Assembly: GCA_009991425.1 (NCBI GenBank)
Contig: JAACWH010000034.1
Location: 30,156-94,155 of the forward strand
Source of the DNA: Leptospira sp.
GTDB taxonomy: Bacteria; Spirochaetota; Leptospiria; Leptospirales; Leptospiraceae
DNA: 64,000 nt
Direction of reading: 5' to 3'
A program made the position numbers and the translations under genes. Shown here piece after piece: positions 9,892-19,293 of this stretch. The notes beneath the pieces are model-generated. The model did no database searches and was not told where the DNA came from. It saw nothing but the letters and a program-made list of their open reading frames with translations. The stretch's first letter is position 1. Each line of letters opens with the position of its first letter.

Positions 9892-10644
9892 ATGGGAAAA
9901 TTAACAAACAAAACAGCAGTAGTAACAGGCGGAAATTCAGGAATAGGTTTTTTCACTGCAAAAGATTTTATAAATGAGGGTGCAAAAGTTCTCATTACGG
10001 GTAGAAAATCGGAAGCAGTTAATGAAGCTATTAAGAAGCTGGGCAATCAAACTGAGGGAATTGTATCTGATCAATCTTCTCTAAAAGATATTGATAATTT
10101 AGTTATGAAGACAAAGGAAAAATTAGGAAGTGTGGACATATTGTTCATAAATGCAGGTGTTGCAGCCTTCGCTCCTTTGGAAGGTATAACGGAAGAGAGC
10201 TTTGATACGATCATGAATATTAACTTTAAAGGTGCATTATTTACTCTCCAGAAATTTTTACCTCTATTGAAAGATGGAAGCAATGTCATATTCCTATCCT
10301 CAGTGAATGCATATACAGGTATGCCAAATACTACAGTTTATGCCGCAAGTAAGGCGGCAATGAATTCACTTTCTAGGACTGCTGCGCAAGAACTTGCAGG
10401 AAGAAATATACGAGTGAATGCAGTTTGTCCAGGGCCAGTTGAGACACCTATCTTTGGTAAGATGGGACTTCCTGAAGAAGTTATGCAAGAGTTTGGGAAA
10501 AATATGCAAGCTCGAGTTCCTCTTAAAAGATTTGGGAAGGCAGATGAAATTGCTAAGTTAGTTACCTTTCTCGCCTCAGATGATGCCAAGTATATTACAG
10601 GTGCTGAATATGTGATTGATGGGGGAATTAATATTTTAAATTAA
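9892..10644 (+). CDS. SDR-family NAD(P)-dependent oxidoreductase
   Basis: TGGNSGIG cofactor motif, YAASKAAM active site (YxxxK), INAG, C-terminal DGGIN. Confidence 0.95.
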   Translation: MGKLTNKTAVVTGGNSGIGFFTAKDFINEGAKVLITGRKSEAVNEAIKKLGNQTEGIVSDQSSLKDIDNLVMKTKEKLGSVDILFINAGVAAFAPLEGITEESFDTIMNINFKGALFTLQKFLPLLKDGSNVIFLSSVNAYTGMPNTTVYAASKAAMNSLSRTAAQELAGRNIRVNAVCPGPVETPIFGKMGLPEEVMQEFGKNMQARVPLKRFGKADEIAKLVTFLASDDAKYITGAEYVIDGGINILN

Positions 10645-10653
10645 TCGAATTAA

Positions 10654-10697
10654 TTCTTAGATTCTAGCTAAGTTTTTCCTTGGTCAGAATCTAAGAA
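10654..10697. terminator. Intergenic hairpin, possible terminator
   Basis: TTCTTAGATTCT ... AGAATCTAAGAA 12-bp stem after the SDR stop; no clear T tract on the + strand. Confidence 0.4.
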
Positions 10698-10758
10698 AAA
10701 AGTCTTGGAATAGATGCAACTCAAATGAAAAATGGAACTAGATTTAAGAGATTTTTAA

Positions 10759-11343
10759 ATGAGCAGAACCAAAGAATTTGAACCCAATATTGTTTTAGAT
10801 AAGGCCATGCATTTATTCTGGTATAGGGGTTATAATGCTACTTCTATGCAGGAATTAGTAAATCATTTAGGAATAAGTCGATCCTCTCTTTATGAAAGTT
10901 TTGGTGACAAGAAAGAGCTGTATGTTAATTGTTTGCGTAAATACCGAAATGAATATACAGAGCAAATGCTACAAAAATTACAGAATACGGAATCATTACC
11001 ATTAACCTTAGAGAAAATTTTAAAATATATTATAGAAGATTCCTTGCATGCCAAGCAGCAACTGGGTTGTTTTATGATCAATGCTACTTTGGAATTTGGT
11101 GGAGAAGAAAAGGAAATTGCGAAAATAATTGAAGAAAATAATAACTCGATGTTATCTACATTAATAACTTCTATTCAAAATGCCCAATTAAAAAAGCAAA
11201 TAAACACTCGGTATTCGGCTGAGGCACTTTCTCATTTTTTTATGAACGCAATCTCAGGCTTGAGGATACTTGGATCAACTTGTAAGGATGAAAAAACCTT
11301 AGAAGAATCTGCTAAAATTACTCTTGAAGTATTCAAATCCTGA
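10759..11343 (+). CDS. TetR/AcrR family transcriptional regulator
   Basis: ALHLF-like KAMHLFWYRGYNATSMQELVNHLGISRSSLYESFGDKKELY HTH. Confidence 0.93.
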   Translation: MSRTKEFEPNIVLDKAMHLFWYRGYNATSMQELVNHLGISRSSLYESFGDKKELYVNCLRKYRNEYTEQMLQKLQNTESLPLTLEKILKYIIEDSLHAKQQLGCFMINATLEFGGEEKEIAKIIEENNNSMLSTLITSIQNAQLKKQINTRYSAEALSHFFMNAISGLRILGSTCKDEKTLEESAKITLEVFKS

Positions 11344-11476
11344 TAGTCTAATTAAGAGATCAATGTTAAAATCTCTATATCCTTTGGTGAATTTTATAGT
11401 ATTACACTTAATTGGATAAATAGAAAATTAATACCAATTTTATTTGATAAAAATTCATCAAGAATAGAAAATAGGT

Positions 11477-13159
11477 TTGGTTATGAAAAACTACACAGTA
11501 GCTATTATTTTACTTTTAACATTTTTATTTCAAAACTGTCATAAATCTAAGAAAGATGATACTCTATTGAATCTGTTGATCTTAGGTTACCTTTTCAATG
11601 CAGCGAATGCTTGTAAATTGGAAGAAGGAGATGGAGATCCACTTTTTGCAGACCAATGGCATTGGAGTAATAATGGAAGCCTACCCAGTTCTCTTTCTGG
11701 AGAGGATGCGAAAGTACAATCTGTCTGGTCTCAGGGCATCAAAGGTTCGGGGATACGAATTGCGGTAGTTGATGATGGTGTTGATATCGGTCATGAAGAT
11801 TTAAGAATTTCCAGTGTTCCTGGAATTGATATTAATTTCCAAGTTTCAGATGCTTCTCATTCATTTGCGAATAGCGGGCATGGAACTTCTGTATCTGGAG
11901 TAGCTTCTGCTCGAGATCAGAATGCGATGGGCGGCAGAGGGGGTGCTCCTTGTGCAGAGGTTATTGGAGTCAATCTCTTGGAAAAAAGTAGTTTCACAGG
12001 GGCTGATGAAGCTCAGTCACAGACTCATGCAAACACTGAATCCCATATATCAAACAATAGTTGGGGCCCACCCGATGATTTTGGTTTGCTTTGGGCAGCC
12101 AGTTCCTCTTGGAAATCAGCGGTCGAAAATAGTTTTAATACGGGTCGAAATGGTTTGGGGAAGGTCGTAACTTGGGCAGCTGGAAATGGCGGAGCCCCAG
12201 GTGGAGTTACAAGTTCATTAAAGACTGATAATGCAAATTATGATGGTTATGCGAATAATCCTCATGTCTTAGCTGTCTGTGCTGTGGGAACAAATGGGAA
12301 GAAGGCGGCCTATTCCGAAAGTGGAGCTAATCTTTGGGTATGTGGACACTCCCAAGGAAACAACACTACCACATATACGACTGCCATTACTACTACAGAT
12401 GCTATGGGAAGATTTGGATTCAATACAGGATCACTAAGTACTGATTTATCTAATGCAAATTATACGAAAAATTTCAATGGAACCTCATCAGCAACTCCGC
12501 TTGTCTCGGGAGTTGTTGCTTTACTATTAAATAAATATCCCAATTTAACCGTACGAGACGTTCGTGAAATTCTTGCTAAATCTGCCCGAAAGAATGATCC
12601 AACGGATACAGACTGGTTGGTAAATGGAGCGGGATACAATATCAATCATAAATATGGATTTGGTACGGTGGATGCAGCCTCAGCTCTTTCAGTTGCATCA
12701 TCATGGTCTAACATTTCTGGTAGCTGGAAAAAATTTGAAGTGTCTGTTGCGGGACCAGGGGCTAGTATTCTAGATAATAATCCTACAGGCGTTACTGCCA
12801 ACATCATAGTGTCTGGATCAGGAATTTCTAAAATAGAATATGTAGAGTTTACCACTGGTACAGCTCATACTTACTTCCCAGATCTTACTATAGAACTGAC
12901 ATCACCTGCTGGCTCAGGTAGTACAAAAAGTATATTAGCGGAAAAGCATACTTGCTTCACTAATTTATCTACTCCTACAACATGTCCGACATTAGGAACT
13001 CGAATTTCCAATATGACAGGTTCTTCTACTTTTACCTTAGGCTCTTCTCGCCATCTTGGAGAATCTGCTGATGGAACCTGGGTAGTGAAATTCATTGATG
13101 GAGCCGCTGGAGACACAGGAACCATAGGTTCCATGAAACTCACCATCTATGGAAGGTAA
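11477..13159 (+). CDS. S8 kexin/proprotein convertase-like serine protease, predicted lipoprotein, with C-terminal P/Homo B domain
   Basis: Lipobox-like LFQNC; mature-kexin start DPLFADQWHW; catalytic DDGVDIGHED, SGHGTSVSGV, NGTSSATPLVSGV; P domain ending DLTIELTSPAGSGSTKSIL...ADGTWVVKFIDGAAGDTGTIGSMKLTIYG. Confidence 0.93.
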   Translation: MVMKNYTVAIILLLTFLFQNCHKSKKDDTLLNLLILGYLFNAANACKLEEGDGDPLFADQWHWSNNGSLPSSLSGEDAKVQSVWSQGIKGSGIRIAVVDDGVDIGHEDLRISSVPGIDINFQVSDASHSFANSGHGTSVSGVASARDQNAMGGRGGAPCAEVIGVNLLEKSSFTGADEAQSQTHANTESHISNNSWGPPDDFGLLWAASSSWKSAVENSFNTGRNGLGKVVTWAAGNGGAPGGVTSSLKTDNANYDGYANNPHVLAVCAVGTNGKKAAYSESGANLWVCGHSQGNNTTTYTTAITTTDAMGRFGFNTGSLSTDLSNANYTKNFNGTSSATPLVSGVVALLLNKYPNLTVRDVREILAKSARKNDPTDTDWLVNGAGYNINHKYGFGTVDAASALSVASSWSNISGSWKKFEVSVAGPGASILDNNPTGVTANIIVSGSGISKIEYVEFTTGTAHTYFPDLTIELTSPAGSGSTKSILAEKHTCFTNLSTPTTCPTLGTRISNMTGSSTFTLGSSRHLGESADGTWVVKFIDGAAGDTGTIGSMKLTIYGR

Positions 13160-13164
13160 TAGGA

Positions 13165-13884
13165 TTGAATAATTCCCTTAAAATGAAATCATTTAATTTA
13201 AGAGACAAGAGGACGGAACTTATGAAAGAAAATATTTCAATTAGATTTTATAAAATAAGATTATTAAGCCTAGTTTTTGTCTTTTGTGCTGTTCCTTATT
13301 CTGCCCAAGAGAAAGGAAGTAATCCAGGAAAGGATGGTAACAAAATACAAGCTGATTTTATCCTCGAAGGAAGAAATGGAAACCAGAATTATTTTGTTGA
13401 TGAGACTTCTATAGCTGAGATTTATCCTAAATCTTCTTCGAAGCCCAAAAATGTAAAATCAGAAAAGAACTCAGCTGACAATTTGCAAAAGAGTTCTTCT
13501 TCTGAGCAACTTTCAGGATCTGTACGAATTGTCCGAAATCAAGATCAAAGTCTTATCAACTCGCTTAAGAATCGATCATCAGTTAGAAAAAATAGCAAAG
13601 GAGCAAAATTAAGTCCTGTCTTCCAGCATCTACCTGGCGGGATGAGTTTTGTATTGGCGGGTGGAATTGAAATTCTATTTCCCGAAACTGTGAATAGTTC
13701 AGAGATAGAATCTTGGCTGCTAAGCAAGGGACTCAGAGGGAAGGCTATCTTTCCCAATAGCAAGGTTTATATCATTGAGTCTGAGGAAGGTTTTTCTGCT
13801 TTAGATCTTGCCAATCTTATAGCAAAGGATCCCTTTCCTCTAGAGGTTGCGCCCTTAAAAACTCGTGAGATGAGTTTAAAATAA
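13165..13884 (+). CDS. Secreted protein whose C-terminal region resembles a stand-alone S8 protease prodomain (I9-like)
   Basis: Starts 5 bp after the protease stop (TTG in the ORF track; internal ATG at 13222 gives MKENISIRFYKIRLLSLVFVFCAVPYSA signal peptide). C-terminus FVLAGGIEILFPETVNSSEIESWLLSKGLRGKAIFPNSKVYIIESEEGFSALDLANLIAKDPFPLEVAPL fits the beta-alpha-beta prodomain pattern. Confidence 0.65.
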   Translation: MNNSLKMKSFNLRDKRTELMKENISIRFYKIRLLSLVFVFCAVPYSAQEKGSNPGKDGNKIQADFILEGRNGNQNYFVDETSIAEIYPKSSSKPKNVKSEKNSADNLQKSSSSEQLSGSVRIVRNQDQSLINSLKNRSSVRKNSKGAKLSPVFQHLPGGMSFVLAGGIEILFPETVNSSEIESWLLSKGLRGKAIFPNSKVYIIESEEGFSALDLANLIAKDPFPLEVAPLKTREMSLK

Positions 13885-13914
13885 TCTGAAATTATATAAA
13901 AAATTAGCCAGCAT

Positions 13915-14403
13915 ATGTTAGAACAATTATCCCAACCAGGTTTACTCGGAGCAATGATTACTCCTGCTGTATTGATTACAGCTTGTGCAAGCTTGATACT
14001 CTCGACAGCCAATAGATTGGGAAGAATTTTTGATCGAGTCAATCAATTGAAAATGGAAGTCGAGGCCATACTTGCAGGTAAATCTGGATTTATAGACGAG
14101 AGAAGATCTATGATTCGCAAGCAATTAATCGTTCAGAAAAAGCGTGCAAAATACATTCAACTAGCAATGAAATGTTTGTATTCAGCAACTTGTCTTTTTA
14201 TTCTCTGTAGCCTTGCCTCTGCACTCAATGTATTTTTAAATGGTAGGCTTTACATGCTTCCAGAAGGATTGGCAATACTTGGAGTGATTGTATTATTTTT
14301 TGCCAGCTTCTTCTTATTCTACGAAACCAGGTACAATCTGTACTTTATTGAAGGCCAAATAGAGATAACAAGATTTTTGGAAAACAAGATCGGAAATGAT
14401 TAA
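13915..14403 (+). CDS. DUF2721 family membrane protein
   Basis: ITPAVLITACASLILSTANRLGRIFDRVNQL is characteristic, plus two TM helices. Confidence 0.8.
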   Translation: MLEQLSQPGLLGAMITPAVLITACASLILSTANRLGRIFDRVNQLKMEVEAILAGKSGFIDERRSMIRKQLIVQKKRAKYIQLAMKCLYSATCLFILCSLASALNVFLNGRLYMLPEGLAILGVIVLFFASFFLFYETRYNLYFIEGQIEITRFLENKIGND

Positions 14404-14517
14404 ATATTACGGCGTATGATAAATCTATCATTGAATATTAGATTGCATACTCGCAGATTTAAGATACAATTTATAGAATAAGAAATAAGTTTTTAACTTA
14501 TCTAGTAATGAATATTC

Positions 14518-16224
14518 TTACTTTATTATCTGCGGACTAATCGGAAGTAGCTTCCATTCCGACCATGTGATTCCATCGTTGGAGGTGCTGACAATTTTTC
14601 GAAGGTCATTGTAGCTTGTGTTTGGTGGATTAATCAATGATCTTACTGGTTCTTTTATACATATATACTTTCCATTGCTGATTACCATAGAGCCTGAATT
14701 GTATTGAGAATTTATTTCACAAATGCTTTCTTGGAATTCAGAACTTGGGAAGAATTTGTTTGGCTGATTGAATTCTCTTACATTATTTGTAGAAAGGTCT
14801 ACCTCAAAATACTTAAAACTTTCATTCACATTTACATTAAAATAGGATTTTGTATCATCGTTGGTATAACCAATAAAATTGGCAGATGAGCTAGGCTGAA
14901 TCGTCCCAGATGCAAGACTACCTGAGAATGTATAAATACTGCTTGCTTGAGAATTTGGAGAGTTGGAATTTACTGATACCCTATAATCTGTTGTTGATGC
15001 TTCAAATAAAAATTGTTTGAATTTAGTTCCAAAAACAACATAACTTGAGGCTCCTGCCAAAGGAGAAGAATGCTGAATGGTATTTGAAAAATCACTAAAC
15101 CCAGAGTCAGTAGTATAATAAGTTTGGCTTGACTGATTCGAATTTAAGATAAAGTTATCGAAGAATATTGGATAGTTACTGGTAATTTCTATAGTATTAT
15201 TTGCGTTAAGTGGTGTATTCGTGCTTCCTGATTGGAGAAAATTTGAATCCCGAAAGTATAGTGCCGTATTTACTCCATTAGAATCTGTTTCTTGGTAAAT
15301 AAGTTGATTTAAGAAATAAAACATTCTTTCGGTGTTGATTTGATCAAACCCAGCATTTCGATTTGCAATTCTAAAATATGTAAGATTATTTCTATTAGAA
15401 GATGGAATCTTAACTAAATAAGCCTCTTCCACTCCTGAAACCAATTCCTTTTTGGCAGGGAAATAAATATCTTCACCGATAGTAAATGGAATTCCTAAAC
15501 TTACATTTCCTCCAGTGGTTGAAGTTAATTCTGTAACCAAATCATAAAATTCTATAGTCTCCCAATTTTCCCCATCTATTGTTGAAATAAGTATTGGGTA
15601 AAATTTTAGGTTAGTCTGTGTTGATGAAATATAAATGTCACGATTAAATACGATTAGAAAATCATAATAGTACCTACCCCGAAAAAAACCTAAATTTCCA
15701 CCTCCTCCTTCAAAGAAAATATATGGCTCATAATCTCGCTTTGTAATTCTTTCTACTCCAATTGTTTCCTCTTTAAAAGGAAGAGTAATATTTGATTGTA
15801 TAACTTCAACTTGGGTTTGTTGAGAGGAAATAAGGTCAATCACAATAGAAGATAAATAATTATTGCTGCTATCATAATTATCAATTCGAAATCTACCTAA
15901 TTCAGGAAAATAGATTTCTGAAATTGTATCTACATTCGAGGCAAAAGAACCTATATGAGCACCTTGTGGATTATCATTGATTGGGATGGGAAGCAATCCA
16001 TCTCTATCAATTTTACTTACTCTATGAAATGTAGATTCACCAACATTATTTGGATCAATAAATTTATAATTCCACTTCCATTCATATCCACGGTTGTATT
16101 CGAGAATCTTGTTGAGTGTTAATAGGAAGCCTAAATCAGATTCAGGATCTAGGTCACTTTCTTTGAATAAGATACAACCAAACGAAAATTGCGAGAAAAT
16201 TAATAAAATTACTAACTTTTTCAT
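14518..16224 (-). CDS. Lipoprotein, paralogous to the 16396-18078 product
   Basis: Lipobox-like FGCILFKESDLDPESDLGFLL and C-terminal STSNDGITWSEWKLLP, both shared with the neighbouring ORF. Confidence 0.8.
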   Translation of the reverse strand: MKKLVILLIFSQFSFGCILFKESDLDPESDLGFLLTLNKILEYNRGYEWKWNYKFIDPNNVGESTFHRVSKIDRDGLLPIPINDNPQGAHIGSFASNVDTISEIYFPELGRFRIDNYDSSNNYLSSIVIDLISSQQTQVEVIQSNITLPFKEETIGVERITKRDYEPYIFFEGGGGNLGFFRGRYYYDFLIVFNRDIYISSTQTNLKFYPILISTIDGENWETIEFYDLVTELTSTTGGNVSLGIPFTIGEDIYFPAKKELVSGVEEAYLVKIPSSNRNNLTYFRIANRNAGFDQINTERMFYFLNQLIYQETDSNGVNTALYFRDSNFLQSGSTNTPLNANNTIEITSNYPIFFDNFILNSNQSSQTYYTTDSGFSDFSNTIQHSSPLAGASSYVVFGTKFKQFLFEASTTDYRVSVNSNSPNSQASSIYTFSGSLASGTIQPSSSANFIGYTNDDTKSYFNVNVNESFKYFEVDLSTNNVREFNQPNKFFPSSEFQESICEINSQYNSGSMVISNGKYICIKEPVRSLINPPNTSYNDLRKIVSTSNDGITWSEWKLLPISPQIIK

Positions 16225-16395
16225 ACCAGAGTCAAATATTAAATATTAGTTTATTGCGTCAAAAGAAAATCGAATCGTAAAAAGCAGAAAATTTGAAAAT
16301 CATTATATATAATAATCAAATATTCAATAGTAATTATATTCTAATGATTGAAAATTTAAATGGAATTGAATTAAAAGTGTAATCTGAAGGAAATA

Positions 16396-18078
16396 TTATA
16401 AACTAAAATCCAATACTGGCTCAGACCACTCTGTCCAATTGATTCCATCATTTGATACAGATAGAACTTTCCTGAAATCTTGAACTTCATTAACAGTAGG
16501 AACAGCATCTGCAACAGATGGGATTTTAAAACATATGTACAAATTATTGCCAATAGAAAGAGTTTGTTTTCCCAATTGTTGCAAATTGAGTCTACAAGGC
16601 CCCTCCACGGGAAAGCCTGGAATGGAACTAAAATCTGATTTCACAAAGAATTCAGAAAATGTTCCTGTGCTATGATCTGCTTTGTAGTATTTTCTGTTAC
16701 TACTAGAAGCAAAATTAACATCAAAATAAGTATAGCTTTCATCAACACCATACCCTGTAAGTTTGGCAAGACTCGTTGCGGTACCCACTAGTGCATCACC
16801 TGTAAATGATAAAGGAATTGCACTAGATTGAATCGTTGTTGTGAGATTAGAAAATCGATAATTCGAAGCTGTTCCTTCAAATAGATAGACTCGGTTTGGA
16901 CTGCCAGCTATTACTTGAAAAGTACTACCAAGGGAACTTGTGTGAGAATATGTTGAAGTATTATCATTAAATGATGAATCTAAAATGTCATAACCACCAG
17001 CACCATCTGAGCCTAACACGAAACTGTCAAATGTAATAGGATAATTTACATTAGTATATGGATTACCTGTTGGTAAAGAAACATTATTACTTCCAGCTTG
17101 AATGAAGTTTGAATCTCTTTGGATGACTGGAAGATTCCCACCTAAAGAATCTGTTTCTTCATAGATTACATGATTTTGAAAGTAACGAAATTTATTTAGT
17201 GTAACTAAATCATAACCTGCTAGTTTGTTAGTAAAACTGACTAATGTATAGTTTTTTCTATCATTGATAGGCATTGCAATAAAATATCGTTCAGTTTGTA
17301 CATTAGAAACTGTTATAATAACAGGAGTGTAAAATGTCTCACCTACTGCAAAGGGTATCCCCATCTCAATTTTAGATGAATTGTTTCCTATTGAATCTAA
17401 AACCAATTCCTTGATTGGAATTGTCTCCCAAGTAATTCCATCCTCGGTTGATGTAATGAGGGGATATATCTTTCGACTAAGGGCTGTTGATTGAATAGAA
17501 ATATCTTTATTAAATCCGATCTGAAGGGCAAAGTAATGTCTACCTTTGAAGTAGCCTAAGCTTGGATGTTCTTCGAAAACTTGGTAAGGATCTTGGGATC
17601 TTTTCTGGATTCTTTGAACACCAAGACTCTCTTGGGTAATGGAAGTTACTAATTTAGTTTCAACGATTGAAATGATGCCATCGCCAGGAGAAAGATGGTC
17701 AACAATAGTGGCTGCTAAATGTGTTTGATTAAATAAATATGAATCAATTCTGTAGCGACCCAATTCAGGAAAATAAATACGAGTTATTTTATCTGGGTTT
17801 TGGATAAATGTTCCAATAAATGTACCTTGTTCAATATCATTGATTGGCGTTGGTAAGGTATCATTTAATCCAATCTTACTTACACGGTGAAGTACTGGTG
17901 CAGTAGGACTCGCTGAATCAATAAATTTGTATTCCCATTTCCATTCGTATCTTTTATTCAGAAGAAATAAGCCATAGAGAAGAGAAAGATCTGATTCTGG
18001 ATCTAATTCAGATTGCTTGAAAAGAATACAAGAACTGAACATTGATAGAGCAATAATTGTGGATATAAATTTCTTCAT
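16396..18078 (-). CDS. Lipoprotein, paralogous to the 14518-16224 product
   Basis: SSCILFKQSELDPESDLSLLYGL..., EWKWEYKFID, C-terminal SVSNDGINWTEWSEPV. Confidence 0.8.
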   Translation of the reverse strand: MKKFISTIIALSMFSSCILFKQSELDPESDLSLLYGLFLLNKRYEWKWEYKFIDSASPTAPVLHRVSKIGLNDTLPTPINDIEQGTFIGTFIQNPDKITRIYFPELGRYRIDSYLFNQTHLAATIVDHLSPGDGIISIVETKLVTSITQESLGVQRIQKRSQDPYQVFEEHPSLGYFKGRHYFALQIGFNKDISIQSTALSRKIYPLITSTEDGITWETIPIKELVLDSIGNNSSKIEMGIPFAVGETFYTPVIITVSNVQTERYFIAMPINDRKNYTLVSFTNKLAGYDLVTLNKFRYFQNHVIYEETDSLGGNLPVIQRDSNFIQAGSNNVSLPTGNPYTNVNYPITFDSFVLGSDGAGGYDILDSSFNDNTSTYSHTSSLGSTFQVIAGSPNRVYLFEGTASNYRFSNLTTTIQSSAIPLSFTGDALVGTATSLAKLTGYGVDESYTYFDVNFASSSNRKYYKADHSTGTFSEFFVKSDFSSIPGFPVEGPCRLNLQQLGKQTLSIGNNLYICFKIPSVADAVPTVNEVQDFRKVLSVSNDGINWTEWSEPVLDFSL

Positions 18079-18207
18079 CTATATTCCAATTTGTTCATGT
18101 TTTCTTTCTTCGTCAAGGCTATTTCAAATCAATAATTTATATCCTGATTTAATAATATGGAAAATTCTAATTTAGTTATACACTTCATATTAGAATCTTT
18201 CATAAAT

Positions 18208-19131
<924 letters not shown>

Positions 19132-19293
19132 AAAATCGAATATTCAAAACTTCAAAGAAAAAGAGTTTAAAATAAATTGATCAAGGTAGGTAGATCTAGT
19201 AGTCTTCCTACCTTTACATTTATAAAGTTAGTTATATTATATTTTAAAATATATAATAAATTAAATGAATCTTATTTAGTTAGCTATTATGAA

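Noticed and set aside
14704-14889. Short + strand ORF inside the lipoprotein gene
   Set aside because: Antisense to a confident CDS, no domain.
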